64,000 nt of DNA from NCBI GenBank assembly GCA_023333565.1, contig JAJKFH010003022.1, positions 248,001-312,000 of the forward strand, in the 5' to 3' direction. Shown here piece after piece: positions 11,395 through 25,000 of this stretch. The notes below the pieces were generated by a model. The model saw only the letters and a list, made by a program, of their open reading frames with translations. It ran no database searches and was not told the origin of the DNA. A program made the translations under genes and the position numbers. The first letter of the stretch is position 1, and each line of letters starts with the position of its first letter. This DNA is from Puffinus mauretanicus (lineage: Eukaryota > Chordata > Aves > Procellariiformes > Procellariidae).

Positions 11395-11516
11395 AATATC
11401 GGGGCAAATATCACCACATGTTTGCTACGCTCCCTCTTCCTGAAGCATCTGCTGTTGGGTGCAGAGATGAGTCAAGCAGACCTTTGGTCTGACCCAGTTC
11501 TGCTGCTCTTCTGCAC
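11395..11516 (+). mobile_element. Old CR1-like LINE 3' tail
   Basis: The end of this segment carries the phrase GACCTTTGGTCTGACCCAG (11479-11497), typical of the conserved 3' end of amniote CR1 retrotransposons. Upstream it reads like a degraded version of the adjoining CR1 sequence (CTTCCTGAAGCATCTGCTG). It is 5'-truncated and diverged, an ancient inactive copy. Borders are approximate. Confidence 0.7.
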
Positions 11517-14341
11517 TAATCACTTCTGCAATCACGCCCTGTCTGCTTGGGCTTGAGCAGCAGGATGCATCCTGCAGGATTCCTGTTGTTTCCTCTTGGT
11601 CACGGTGTCCCTAATGAAATCCTTACCTTATCTACCATCAGACAATTCCCCCATCACTTGGGAGCCAGCTCCAGGTTTTAGCTCTGGTGCAGATTTTCAT
11701 GCCCTTCAAAGAGCCGTTCCCTATTCTGAGCACTGCCCACATGCAGTCTGTTTGGTGAGCCTTTATCCTGCTCCACAGGAATAATTTCCTTTTCCTTTAC
11801 AGCTTGCTCATCCAGGTTGGATGCTGAAGTATTTTACTTAACATGTCTTGTTTGCATCCTTCTCCTTAGCCTGGCAGCTGGCATCTGATGAACTACCTGT
11901 GGCAGGAAGAAACATGCTGTAATAATCAGAGGGGAAATCTGAAGGGCTCTGGTTCGCTCCTCCTCAGAGGCAGATGCCCATATCCCTTGCACGTTAACCA
12001 TAACACAGGGCCTGCACATACAGATGTTCTCAAGCCAGCGCTGGCAAACTTCAACTCCCAGCCATGGAAGCTCACTTCCCCTGGAGATCCTGGCACGCTG
12101 GACAGACTGGAAGGAGCATGAAGATAATATTCCCCCTCCACAGGCAAAGAGCAAAAGAGAAGGGGAGGAGAAGACCATACTCCTGTCCTTGGCTGCCTCT
12201 ATCTAAAAACTGGCAAGGGTGAAAGTGCTCTGCATACAGCTTGCACCTGCAACCCCTGCCCATGCTGCTGCCCACACGGGCAAGCCCTCCGGGGAGGAGC
12301 GCGCCGGCGAGTGCCAAGCAGCCTCCGCAGCCCCCAGCGCTGCTGGGCTCAGCCCAGCACTCCCACGCCGCCATGCCCATCCCTTCTCCCACTCCTTCCA
12401 GACCCCCATCACCACCATGCAGCTGCAGTGCCGTGGCAATGAACCCCTGGCAGATCAAGCCCTCCTCCTCTGGATGGTTCATCTTGCCAAAGATGCTCAA
12501 TCCTGGCTTGAAAAGCCAAATGTTAGATGAGGAGGAACTGTTCTGGAAAGAAGCCGCGATGGGAAGCCGGGGTACGCGTTGCTGCTCCAGCAGCCAGCCC
12601 CTCTTCCACAGTCATCACTGGGGGCAAGCACCGAGCTCTGGGCCCTGCTGATGGCTCCCCTTTTCCTCCGCGCTGGAGCTGTGGCTGGCTTTCCCTGCTT
12701 TTCGCCTCCAGCTGTACCTTTAACATGTGTGGGCAAACCCAGGCTCTTGAATGCAATTCGGTTCAAGGCAAAGGTGTCGGGGCACGTTCCGTTCGGGAGA
12801 GGAGGAATGGTTGAATTGCTGGGGAAAGGCCAGCCTTGGGCTGCCAAAGCTGGGAGAGGCCTGGCTTCCCAATCTGGCCTCGTCTGGGGAGGCTTGTGAG
12901 CAGACCCAGGGAGGAGCCGGCGAGGGACTGGCTCTGCCTGGCAGGCACAGGGGCAGAGGGAATGAGGTGGGATGAGGCAAGACCTCTGCTGCAAAAGGTT
13001 CCTTCTACAAGGGTGCCAAAAGATCTGCAAAAAGAGTGAATGAACCTGCCTTGGCATCCCTGCAGTTGCTTCTTTGTAAATGTCTCCTCTTTCCTTCCAG
13101 GTAGGAGAGCAAAGATCTTCCCCAGACAGAATGGAGACTGCATGGCAGAGCCGTGCTTAACACACACGTGCGCACACAGGCACAAACAGGGTTTCCTGGG
13201 CTATCTGACAAGTTTCCTCTTCTCCTTCCTTGTTCTGCTCCCTCTCTTGCTTCTCCCTGGGCTCAGCTCAGCCTTGCGCAGCCCCTTCCATCCCAGTTAC
13301 GGTTACTCCAGAGTAAATCTGAGTCCAGGCGGTTGTAACTCTTCCCAGCTTCACGCCAGCCCCACGGCAGCCCACCAGCACCTCCTCACCAGCCCCACAG
13401 AGAAAGAGAGCTGGGCTTGTTAACCCGAGCCACAACCCTGTGGGTGCCTCTGTACGGGAGTCATCTGTTCAAACCCTGCTGCCAACCAAACCCCATGCCC
13501 GTTTCTGCACACCCTCTCCCCGTCTCCCTCCCGCCCCGCTGAGCCGGCTGCACGGGGCTCAGGGAGGGAGACCGCTCTCTGCACAGAGCTGGAGAGCTCC
13601 TCCGAGTGCCCCAGGCTCTGTGGGGTTGGACACCCATCTCTCCTGCCCATTTTCCAGCCTGTCTTCTCCAGAGCCCACAAGGCTTCCCAGGAAATGCTGG
13701 AAGGGACTTTCTGCCTCTCTTTCCTGGGGTTTCCGGGAGCCAGAGCAACCTCCCCCATATCTCCAGATCTAAATCACCGGAGACGTGCCACAGCCAGTAG
13801 CCACCCCAGCTCTACCCCCATCTCTCTGGAGTGAAGTCAACCTTCCCCCAGAGCTAAACAGGAGGCTCTGCTCCCCACCTCTTTGGCAAGCCCGTTGCTC
13901 ACCCACAGGCTAATACCAGCCTTCGTTCTCCTGGCCCCATCAGGCTCTCCTTCCCCTCTCAGCACAGGGGCTGGGAAGGAGCAGGCACAGATCTCTTGGG
14001 GCTTTCTCCTACCAGGAACCTGCCTGTGACCTCTCCCTAGAGACCTGCAGAGGAGCAAGGTGAAAAACATGAGCACAAATTGAAGGGTCTCAGCTGCTCA
14101 CCTGAGTCAATTTATATGCAGGCACCCCAGGAATGGGATTAGCTGCGGGGTTCAGAGCTCTTATTTAAGTACTTTTAGTTTGATCCTGAGTTGCCTCAGA
14201 AGAGACGGGTGGATTTCTTGTAGATTATTTAGGGGATCAGAAGTAGCCTGGCAACAAAATTTTCTTCCTTGCAGAACTCAGAATTAAGCTATGTGCTGCT
14301 TTGGAAGTGGTGAAATGATGATCACTCAGGTGATCGTTTGC
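11517..14341. other. Intergenic, no gene recognised
   Basis: Mixed GC-rich and ordinary sequence. Overlapping open frames at 12.2-13.8 kb occur on both strands, and none shows a recognisable domain or consistent splice sites. Nothing else stands out. Confidence 0.6.
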
Positions 14342-14382
14342 AAAAAAAAAAAAAAAAAAAAAAAAAAAGAAAAAAGAAAAAA
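14342..14382 (+). repeat. Poly(A) tract (A27 plus interrupted A-rich tail)
   Basis: 27 uninterrupted A bases (14342-14368), followed by A-rich sequence broken by single G bases to about 14382. It is a simple repeat. No identifiable retrocopy lies directly upstream on the + strand. Confidence 0.9.
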
Positions 14383-14785
14383 TTCAAAACCTCCCACTGG
14401 CTTTTACTCATTTCCAGTTTTGCTCATGTTGCTCATTTCCAGTGCCTCCCATTTCTCCTGACTCTGGTGAAGACAATAGCAATTCCAGCACAGGGAGGAA
14501 TTGATTGACCAAGTTCTTCATCCTTTTATTTACTTTCTCATCCACCCACAAGTGGCCAGGCTTCGATTCTCTGAAGAATCAGCCCCTCGGCGTTCTTGGA
14601 GACTCATCTACAACAATAATCAGCACAGATGCCCTCAGCAGGGTTGAACCGTTTGCGGGAGGGAGTGCTGATTTCTTGGTGGGAATCCAATGAATGATCT
14701 CATCCTAGAAAGGAAGCCAGAAATCACCATCTCCACCGGGCAAATCATGGTGTTCGCTGTCGACTGCACAGACAACCCCATGCTC

Positions 14786-14945
14786 TCAGCGGATGGTCTG
14801 TGATGCCTCTCCACCCCTCAGTCCCACCAACACCTCCACATTCTTCAGCTTTGGTTCCTTGGCGGGAGTAGTCAGGACTGCTGTCACCACTGTGACTACT
14901 ATCAGAGCCACTGTACCACCAAATACCAACTGGACATCAGGCAAG
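14786..14945 (-). other. Unassigned minus-strand exon-like open segment with hydrophobic core
   Basis: On the minus strand, a pyrimidine-rich run ending in an AG acceptor (minus-strand AG at 14947-14946) is followed by an open stretch of about 52 codons ending in TGA at 14786. It encodes a hydrophobic segment (VALIVVTVVTAVL) and then a Lys/Glu-rich stretch (TTPAKEPKLKNVEVLVGLR), so it could be the last exon of a membrane protein or a relic. The open frame continues upstream through the acceptor to 15166. I do not recognise the family. It may be chance. Confidence 0.2.
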
Positions 14946-17900
14946 CTGGCCAAAAAGTAGAAGAAAACCAGTTCAGTGCTGGAGTAGCACAACAAACCCC
15001 AAAGAGGGTGGCACAAGCAAGCGGTCTGACTGACATGGGCTGGATTGACACGTGTGATGTGGTAGATACTGCTGGGCAGATCTTGTATCTCTGCAATAAT
15101 CCCATCCCTGTGCTGCCTCTTCCCCATTTTCCTGCCCTCGTGGTAGCAGGGCAGTCTGGCCATCATCCACAGAGCCGGGTGCTGTTCTGCACCCTAGGTA
15201 TTGTCCCAGTCACCCCTTCTTTCCTGTGGGACTATCAATAAGACTTTCCTGTTGCCTACTCAGGCGGTAGCACATCAATGGCACCATGCTGGAGTACCAT
15301 GTCTCTTGTGAAGCCAACTGTCCTCAAGATGTCCCTTCTCAGCCCTTTGGGAGGAGGCCAGCAATGCAATGACAGATCTTCCTGGCTCACCATGTACCGC
15401 TTTAATTTCTCACCTGAGTCCCATCCTGCCCCCAAACCCATGCCTGTCTTCCTCCCAGCTGTGTTTTCCAAAAATGAGCTTTAAGTCCTGTCTTTGAAAT
15501 TTAGGAGCCATCCAGGTCTTGTGATAGTCACTCAGCCTCCATCACACCGCAGCCACAGCTCTACTTTAGTCTGAGCCCTCAACCTTTTGCTTGCTGACAC
15601 AGCCTGCTGACCTCCTGGAAGCAACGAGTGAGAGCACCCTGCCAGGGTCAAGGGGAGCGTAGAGAAGAGATGTGGTTTGTGCCTGTCTGCAGACACCCAT
15701 TGCAATGCTCTCACTGCCAGCAGGTCAGAGGCTCAGACTGGGTGGGAAGAGATCGCTCCTCAAGGTCCCTCCCCGATCAGCCACCCAGGTGCACCCTCTG
15801 CAGCAGGGATGCTCCATGGAGGAGTAGAGCCTTCCTGGCCCTGGCCCCCCTGCCCCAGTTCATCCTCCTAGAGAGATCTCATCATTGTTCTCTGAATCCT
15901 TGTGACCTCTTTCTCCCCTCCTCTTTGTTTCTCCGTTCAGTCCTCCAGACCTCTGGCTCTTCCCTCCCGCATTCATGATGTCCCGCATTCACTGTTTTAA
16001 TTCTCCATTCCAGTGCCTCTTGCCACAGCCACCCATTTCACACATCTCATCTAATTATTTTTGCTCCATTTCTGTCACTCACAGGCATATCCCTCACCGG
16101 CTCCATTTCGCTTTCCAGTTCCACCCCAAAAACCACCTCCACCTCCCTTCCGTCTGCTCTCAGCTGCACTCTCTGCCTACCTCCACCCACAGCTTCCGAC
16201 AACGCTGCCTACCTCACAGGTGGCTTTCCCAGCCCACGTTCATCCCTCCCATCTTCAAGCTCTCCAGGAAGGCGTGGAGTCACCGGAAAAGGTCTGCCCC
16301 TTCGGAGAGAGATCAGCCTGCCCAAGATCCCCCTCCATGACTGTAAGAGCCAGCCGGAGGGGCGAGGTACTTGAGATGGGTGCCTCCCTTCAGAGGGAGG
16401 AATTGGGATCTACAGGCAACGGCTTTTTGTCTCTTGGGCTGGAAAGCCCTGTGGACCCCCTACTCTCCCTGCCTAAGCTGCTTTTTCCGGAGAGCCCAAG
16501 GTACCAGGTACCCTCTGCCGAATGCGGTGCAGCTCCTTCTCTTTGTTTCTATTCCAAACCTTCGCAATACCTTTGTTCACTGCAGATTTCAAACTGCTGA
16601 AAGATTTATAAAACCGCAGTAAATCGCAAGATGTAACACCCAAACGGGGCTTTAATTATCATCACAAAGGTATTAAACATACATCCAAAAAGAGAGGGGG
16701 ACTGCTCATCCCTCCGTGGGTATAATTCCCTGTTGATGTGTTTGGGTACATCTCTTCCCCCCCACCCCGCATATTTGTATACCAGTGCATGAATTCATCT
16801 TTGAAGGCTTTACAGGAATGTGTAATCTCCCTCTTTTATGTGCTTCCATATCTTTTCGCATCTCGATTAGCAGGAGTACTCCCCCTTAGTCATGTTCATA
16901 CTATGCCATGAAAGGCATCCGTGCACATACATGGAGAAGAGTGTAAACTGGTGTTTACTAACTCAAGATGTATTTCCACATAAATACATTCTGCATAAAC
17001 TTCTGCTTTAGCACCTTACAAAGATGTTTTGACATGTGTGCACGCTCATGTATTTATTCTATGTACCTAAACCCACACATTTCTGTACATGCACAACTTT
17101 GGCGTTTTCTCTACCATTGGTGTCATGTGCTCGCATCAGTACTGTTCCCTGCCAGCCGATGCCTGAGCATCAGCAGATGCCTGCGCCTCTGCATGCCGGC
17201 TGCCGAACAGAAGAGAAAGCAGAGATGTGAAGACCTGGTGTATTTTCCAGGTCACTTGTTTTATTTACACCAGCTACCCTAGGTTAGCACAAGATGCCCA
17301 ACCAGTTTTGAAGGCAATCCCTTGATCCTGAAACCACCCAAACATCTATGTTCTTTCCCTTGGAATTAGCTCTGCCTTCAGAATTGGCTTTCTTCAAAAG
17401 CCCTGGCGACTTTCCCTCACCTTCAGTTTACTGTCTCCTGAGCCTCACACAGGTCCACATGTCTCCCTAAGAATAAAAGCACACTCAGAAAGGTCGGCTG
17501 TTCTATGTAACACCACCACTTTGCCTTTACACTCTTTTTACACAGTCTGTACACGCATAAATCCACAGCAGAAAAAGTCTTTGGCCAGGTACATCCATGT
17601 TAAGAGTTTACAGGGTGTTTGTCCATCTGGTGCTCACGTGCCTGCTGAAAACCCATGCTCTAATTGCCTTGCAAATGCTGGTCCGTTCCTGTATAAGCAA
17701 GAGCAAGCTGTGTCCATGCTGTTGTTGTTTCCATGTTCCCTACAGCCATTCTGTCCTCTGGTAATTTTGGACAGGAACACTTTGGAAATTATAAACCACA
17801 AGGTAATACAGAGGGCCCTTTCAGTGCTGCTGGCAGTCAGATAAGAGGCTTTCTTTTCCTTGTCCTTAATGATCTCAGGCATTTAGAGGAAGGAGATAAA

Positions 17901-19008
17901 TCAGAGATAATCAGATAAATCAGAAATCAGAGATCCACATATTCTCCAGTTCTGCCAGAAAACAAAGAGCAGAAGAATTTCAAATCCTGCAGCCAAGAAG
18001 CAACTGTGCCCCCTGTGCACCGTGGGGTTCATGTCCATGCACACACGCTATGCTGGATATACTGGACCACATTTGGCCAGGGCTTCAGAGCTGAGCCTGG
18101 CCGGCAGGCATGCCAGCTGCTGCAGGAAGCCTCCTGGCCTACCTTGCTCTCTACAAGCACTGCAAGCTGTGGCTCAATGCACGTGTGTTTGGGGACTAGG
18201 GCCTGTCTCTCACTTCACACCAGCCTTAGCCCAAGGCGCTTATCCTGATGGATGTCCTGTTTCCCAGGATTCACAACCAGATCCGCAGTGCATGCCCAGC
18301 ACAGTCACCAAGCACCTGGTTTACCCCTGAAACCACATCTATACACCTGAGGGGAGCGTAGCCCAGAAGGTAGTTTCTGTCCACCTTAAGCCCCTTGGAC
18401 TTAGTGGTTTAAAGCAACCTTGAATTAGGCGTTCAGTCAAAACAAGTGGTGGGCTGATGGCTCTTCCCCTCACCTGAGGGTTTAGTCACAGTCAGTGATG
18501 CCTCACGGGTCCCAGCTTTCTCCAGTCCCAGGAGTTGCAAAGACTGATCTGCCCTGGGACAGGCTCCTGAGGGCACAGAAAAAAATTTACAAAGCCAGGG
18601 TGCTCAGCTCTCCCTCTTCCAGCTCTGAGGACCCCTGGGTTTGCCTGTACCCCACCCAGGGAGCTTGCACAGGTGCCCACGCAGACACAAGGTCCAACTC
18701 CACTGCACTTTCATGTGCCGCTCTGCCGCCCTTTCTGCCACAGAGGTGCATTCACTCCTAATCCCTTTATAATTTCTCCCATTAACAGAGAGTTCTGCTT
18801 TTGCAGAGGGAAATCCTTTCTGAGTGCCTAACAAAGCTCTGCCCCATAATTTTCTACTCATTTGGGAATCCTGCATGTTGCTGAAACTGGTACTACGATG
18901 AGCTGTGCTAAGGACTGGCAGGGAACGCACAGTAGTGTCTAAAGTGGAATTTCCTCTATAACTTAGAGAGTATTAAGAGGACAATAATAGTAATCTGGGC
19001 CTGTTTAA

Positions 19009-19028
19009 GGATCAGCTAGTGCTGATCC
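19009..19028. repeat. Perfect short inverted repeat
   Basis: GGATCAGC (19009-19016), loop TAGT, then the exact reverse complement GCTGATCC (19021-19028). It is a small perfect palindrome in otherwise featureless sequence. It may be a chance occurrence or a dimeric binding site. Confidence 0.8.
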
Positions 19029-22000
19029 ACATCTGAACACTTCATGTTGCCAGACTACCCAGCAGCAGCGAGCAGCAGAGCCCAAGTGCATCGACACGAT
19101 GGGGTGCGTTCCCAGGTGCAGCCAGTCTGGGCTCCTTGCGCCGTGGGGCTGTAAGCGTGAAGTTCTCCAGACTTAAAACTGGATGAAAAACTTGGCTCCA
19201 AGCTTATCTGAGAGCAGTCCTATGTCTGCTGATGGGACAGCCACAGCTCCTGTGCCCTTGCTAAATGAAAGAACAAGGGGTGGCTGATGGACAGAGGACA
19301 GGCACCTCCACCAGCAGTGTGTCACATAGCCAGGCACACCCTTCCCTTCTGCCTGTGACAACAGTGCAAAAGAGATAGGGTGCAGGATCTGTCCTCTGTG
19401 CCTAGAACAAGACATGACATTAAGGAGCACCATGTGCCATGCGTTGTCCTCGCATAGCATTGCTCAAGCGGGACTCTCAGCTGAGCAGAGCCACAGCCAA
19501 GGCACAAGGACACCTGAAGAATTACCCCTCCCTGGTTGTGCAACATCTATGTGATTTGTACAACAGCAAACTATTGCCCAACAATCATATTTAGGCTACT
19601 CACAATCATCCTATGTACACATACGCCAAACCATGTCAGTATTGGCCAAGACGTATTAGAAGATCTCAACCATGCCTACATGGCTGCAAAGCTTGTGCTG
19701 AAGCTAACCAGAAGGCTGGGTTTCCCATGGTCAGTCAAGGAACTGGTTATTTCTCAATTCCTGCTCTCCTGGTGCTTGGAATTCCTCATTTCAAGGACTT
19801 TATCCCTCTGATTTGATACACAGGATGTTCAAGCTGTTTGCCTGCAGCACAGATAGATACACGTCCAATAAAGATGTCATTTACCTCCTTACCAAAGACA
19901 AGACAAGTTCAGACACTGGTGTTGAGGAATAACCTCACGCTCTGAGGATGCACGTGACCCTAGCAGGGTACCTGATTTATCATGAGACCAAACCCCAGAT
20001 TTTCTCATCCTTTCCATGTCAGCATGTCCCCAGAATTACTTATTTTCCATTAAAAAAAAACCTAACAGCAAAAAGATGCAACTGAAAGGAGATGCTCTCC
20101 AGGTGCCAGGGAAAGCCCGTCAGAAGGCAGAATGACCCCAGTGGTCAGCTCAGCCCCCTGAAGAACAAACACCCCCTCCAGAGCCCTGGTGTGTAAGCTC
20201 TTAGGCCCTAAAGCCACCTAATACCTGATGACCTCTCCTAAATCTCAGTGGCCAATCTCCCCCCTCAGCCCAACTGGGGCAGTGATGGTACACAACATTC
20301 ATTTTTTAGTGCAGCACTGGAGCCCACGGAGCTAGACCTTCCCTGTACAGCCATGGACAGAAAAGGCCCACCAGAGTCTGGAGGAGGTGAGGATGCTGAA
20401 TGAGAAGATAATTTATGCCAACATAGGCTTTAAACCTCAGCCCAGGGTGCTCTGGAGCCCAGGCAGATGGTCCCTTCGCTTCTTCAGTGCCCTCTGCGGA
20501 GCCCGTTTGCTGGCACCCGTCCGAGTGCAAGTCAGCCAGGCACAAACCCTTGTACTAATGCACAGAGCAGGGTGATGCAGGCTTTACAGCAGAGCTTTCT
20601 TCAGGCAAGTTGTTAGATGTCCGGGAAATAAAACCTAGCGAGAGCTTCGCTCTGGGTGGCACCCACAGGAGATAATTGCTGCTGGATAATTGCCTGGGGC
20701 TAAGGAGAAGTTCCTACATCAGCACAGCAGAGCTGCTCCCCGGGTACCCCCGGCTCCTTTACATCCACATCTTCCCCTTCCGAACTGCACCGGGGGAAAT
20801 TCGGACGCATCAGGCGATCATTGCAAGAGTGTCCAGCAACCTCAGAGCACGGTCAGGTGAGATGGGTTAAATTGCAGTGCCAGCAACGGGAGCCCATCGC
20901 CCGAAGGAGCAGTTCCCCGTACAATCCCACTCGCCCTTGCCTAGTGGCTCCTGCCTTTTCCCGCTTCCCCCAGACGAGTCCCAGTTTGTCCTGAGGTTTG
21001 CTTGTTCACCTTATTTATATGAACGATAATTTTGGATGTGGTAATGGCAGAACTGTAGCAACATGCCTCCTCCCGCCCCCCGTCCTCCCTCGGCAGCACG
21101 GGGCACAAAGCTGCACGCTGCCGCAGCCTGGCTGTTTCGGGTCCCGGGGAGGACCAAGCTCCTTGCAACTCGCTCCCTCTCTTAATTCCAGGTCACATCA
21201 GCAGACCCCATCCTGGCCAGCACTGCGGTGTGCCCATGGAAAGCCTCCCCGCAAGCTGCCGTGCTCCCATCGCCCTCGCTGCGGTAGCAGGGGTTGAACC
21301 AGCTCAAGGGCATTTCAGGATTTCACCCGATTTATGCTATGTGTCTTTATGGGCCTGTCCCACACAGGTCTAATAAATCATGAACAAGATCCTCTCAGAA
21401 TAATATTAATGGCCATGTTTATAGTCAGCAGTTTTCAGGAAATTCCCTACCCATACCTATCAGTGTCAGATTTATCATTTAACATTCAGGGGCTGTGATT
21501 TTATTGGGACACTTGATTCCTGTGCCAGAAATACATGAACTGCGGGTCCCTTGCCCCAGAGATGTGTATCAGAGATTCATCCCCTGCAGTTATTGATCAC
21601 GTGTATTACCACAGCACCTTGCAGCCCTTGTCCTGGGACACCTCAGCACCAGCTGCACGCACATGCACATGTCTGCCAGCGGTAACAGCGTGAAGAAGGT
21701 GCCTGAAGGATGGTGACACCACCTGGGAGGAGGTTGGGAGCCTTCTTCCCAGGCCCAGGAGGCAACAGCCCATTGCTTGGTATCAAATAAGGGAGGCTTG
21801 GTCAGGTGGGAAAAGCCCTGATGCATCTTGAATATGAAGGCAACGAGCTAAGTCTGATGTGACACAGGGGGGGACAGACAGGCGAGCGCATCAATGCTGC
21901 CCTTTAGGGACCTGTTTCCAGATCAGACACAGCTTTGTTGTTATCCAGATCACTCCTCAGGCAAACTGAACAGAGCCAGCAGTGAGGCCCAGCAATCCTG

Positions 22001-25000
22001 GCTGATATTCCCACTGGAAAACACAAGTCAGACCCACAGCCACGCACAGAGCCTGGGAGACACCTCGGAGCACAGCTCCGCGTGGGGCAATGCGCAGGTG
22101 GGCTGACTGTGGTCCCCAACACCTGGGTCCATGCACCGGTCCTGCCCTTTCTCCGAGTGCTCCCAAGGCAGGAGGCTGTTTGATTTCTGGCCATAAGGCT
22201 GCTCTGACCTGAAAGGTACAATTTTTCTTTTTCAAATCCCATCCAAACACATGCTCACCGGACTCATCCAACACACCAGCTTTTCGGGGAGCCCAAAGCA
22301 ACCTTACGGTCAGCTCCCAGCTCCCTTCTGCCAGGACCCAGTAGCACAAAAATGATTTTGCTCCAAGTGAGTAATGCTCACCATGCTACAGAGAGCACCA
22401 AAACAGACGGTCAACGGGGAAGACTCACCAAATGGCTTTGTTTTAAAACTGATGTCATTGCCACAACTTATACTTATTCTGGTAGTTCTTAAATTAGATG
22501 TCCTTAACTGCTCTGGGCCACTGTAGAGCAAATGCAGACCATGGTGAATGAAATAACACAATGAAAGCTCACTCCCTCCACTTAAAATGCCACCCACTGC
22601 CTGTCAGAGATGACAACTGAGCAGGCAGGATGGCCCCATACCAGCTCCCCCGCTTGGAAAGTCCCCAGCCTCCTGCTCCAGAGAGCTGCTGTGGGAATCA
22701 GCAGAGAGATCAGCTCAGCATCAGCTCAAGGCATGACAAAGCGGACATCCTCTCCGTGGTGGCCATGTCCCAGCTTGCCTGAAGCATTAGCAGAGAACAA
22801 GCCACTGGGCTGGAGACAAGCTGCAGCCTATGCAGTCGGAGCAGGGCAGGCACCGGCTGCTCCCCGCTCCAGGAGGACAGATGCTGGGGTGGCCTGCAAG
22901 CCTATACAAGAGCAACCAAACGCTACATCTCCACTTGACCGTTCTTTCTCTGCAACCCAAAACCCGAGCATTGCATTGCAAAGTGGCCCTGGTCCCAAGT
23001 GCAGGAGGAAGGTTTCCCTGCCAGTGAATTCCCAGCCGTGTTCCCCTTCTCCTCTCCTCCCATTCCCCTTCCTGCTGGCAGCAGGCAGGGCTGGGTAAGC
23101 CACTCCTGGGTGATTCACTCCCCACTAGGCAGAAATGCTTTCTTGGATACACACAGCTGGGCACAGGGAAGAGGCACAAGTCCTCTGATCTGAGCTGAAT
23201 CACTGCACCCCGAATGAGTTCCTGCATGCAGGGACATGGCTCCCACAGAGGTCGCGGCAAGGTGAGTATTGCAACAGTACAATGCGTGACTCACCAGTGG
23301 AGAAAAATGCAATTTGGGGTAGGAATTAGGAACGCGAGGAGGAGAGCAACCCGCTGGGGCACAAACCAGGGGTGCAAGTCACGGAAACACCCAGGTCTAT
23401 CTCAGGGCGAAGAGGAGAGCAAACTTGTGCACAGCAGTGAGAAAGCGTGGGGAACGGCATCGGGTGAGTGAGCCTGCCCTGGGAGCAATGGACACCTCAT
23501 TACGCTGACGAGGCTGGTGCATCCCAGCTGAGCTCAAGTGGAAAAGATCCTCCTCCAGCCACAGTGCTGGGAGCTTTTTCTTCTCTTTCAGGGTGGGATC
23601 TACCCACAGAACTCCCCATGTGAACAGGAGGGTCACCTAAGGTCTGGGCTGGATGATGCCAGGGTGCATCTTGCTGAACTCTGCCAGAGCCAGGCTCCGA
23701 CAGAGAGGCACCCATGCTAGGCGGTGGCACTGGATGGGGTCTGGACAAACCAGCTGACGGCACTTTCTTCCTCTCCTCCCCTCCACGGTCCCTGGGGCAG
23801 CAAGGGCAAGATCTGCACCCTTGCCCCAGCAGTAAGCCGATGTCCCCAGCACCTGGATGCCTCCATAGGCACCGCTGTGGGTAATTCCAGTTGCATGCCC
23901 TGCACCTGCCCTACAGGATAACAGACTTTTTCCCACACCCATGTTTTCTTGCTTGTCCCTGAAGGCAAGGCAGCCTTGATCAGCATTTCCATTTTGTGTT
24001 GCAACAAGACACAAGCTCCCTGAAGTCAACTGTCCCAACAGCTTTGCCAGGGGCAGCAGGAAAAAATGGGCAGAGGTTCCCGGTAAGGTAACAAGGCTTT
24101 CCTAATCCCTGCTAGGAAATGCATGTCCCTGGTGTGGGGCACAGCCTGGTCCCTACTTCCAGCCGGTTGCAGCCAAGGGGAAGGTGTCGGCTGGGAGCAT
24201 CAACGCTGAGATGACAAAGTCATGATGGAAAGCTGGCAGGGCATCCTCCCGCACCCCTCCGAGCCAGCTGGATTTCCTCCCAGGGACTGCAGAGGAAGGG
24301 AAACAGGGTGCCCATGAATCATTCACACCCGGGCTAGCAGCAGGGGCTCCCCTGTCTCCCTCTAGCGACTGCAGTCCTCGGAAGACTTCAGGTTAGTTAG
24401 GCTGGATTGTTAGCTCAAGTTCCTCTCGTTCATGGGGCCCTAGGACTTATTCTCCCAGAGGGCAGAGCCCACAGCATTGACAGAGCAGTCCCCAGACTGG
24501 TGGGAGTGCTCATGTGTATGACAACAGCATGTCAGAGCAGGGGTACGGAGCCAGAGCCCTATTGTGCAAGATGCTGTACAAAATGGAGAACAAAAAAAAA
24601 TAATAATATCTATCTATATAAATAAACCAGATGCATCTCCACTGGGAATTTCTAAAAAAAAAAATCATCACCCTTTGGGATGCAAAGCAGCTAGGCCTGG
24701 AGAGCAGCTAAGCATCGTTATTAAATAAATTAATTAGCTCAGCAGAGCCCGCCAGGTACTGAACACTTTCCACTTCCAAGCAGGTAAATGAGTCCGTGGG
24801 AACAGAGGCTGCTCCACGCTTGCCAGGCAGCGCAAGTTGCATTTTAATGGCGATGCAATTTCTGCAGCTCTGCCCCTGGAAGCGGCACACTGGGGTGCTG
24901 TGTGTGTCCCCAGGAGGGGCCAAAGACCCCTCCACAATGCCAGGGGCCACAGCCACCTCCCCGTGAGCCCTGGTGCAGGAGAAGGGGTTGGTGGTGAAGG

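Noticed and set aside
14342..14368. Poly(A) tail of a processed pseudogene
   Set aside because: No gene-like sequence directly upstream and no target-site duplication seen; treated as a simple repeat.
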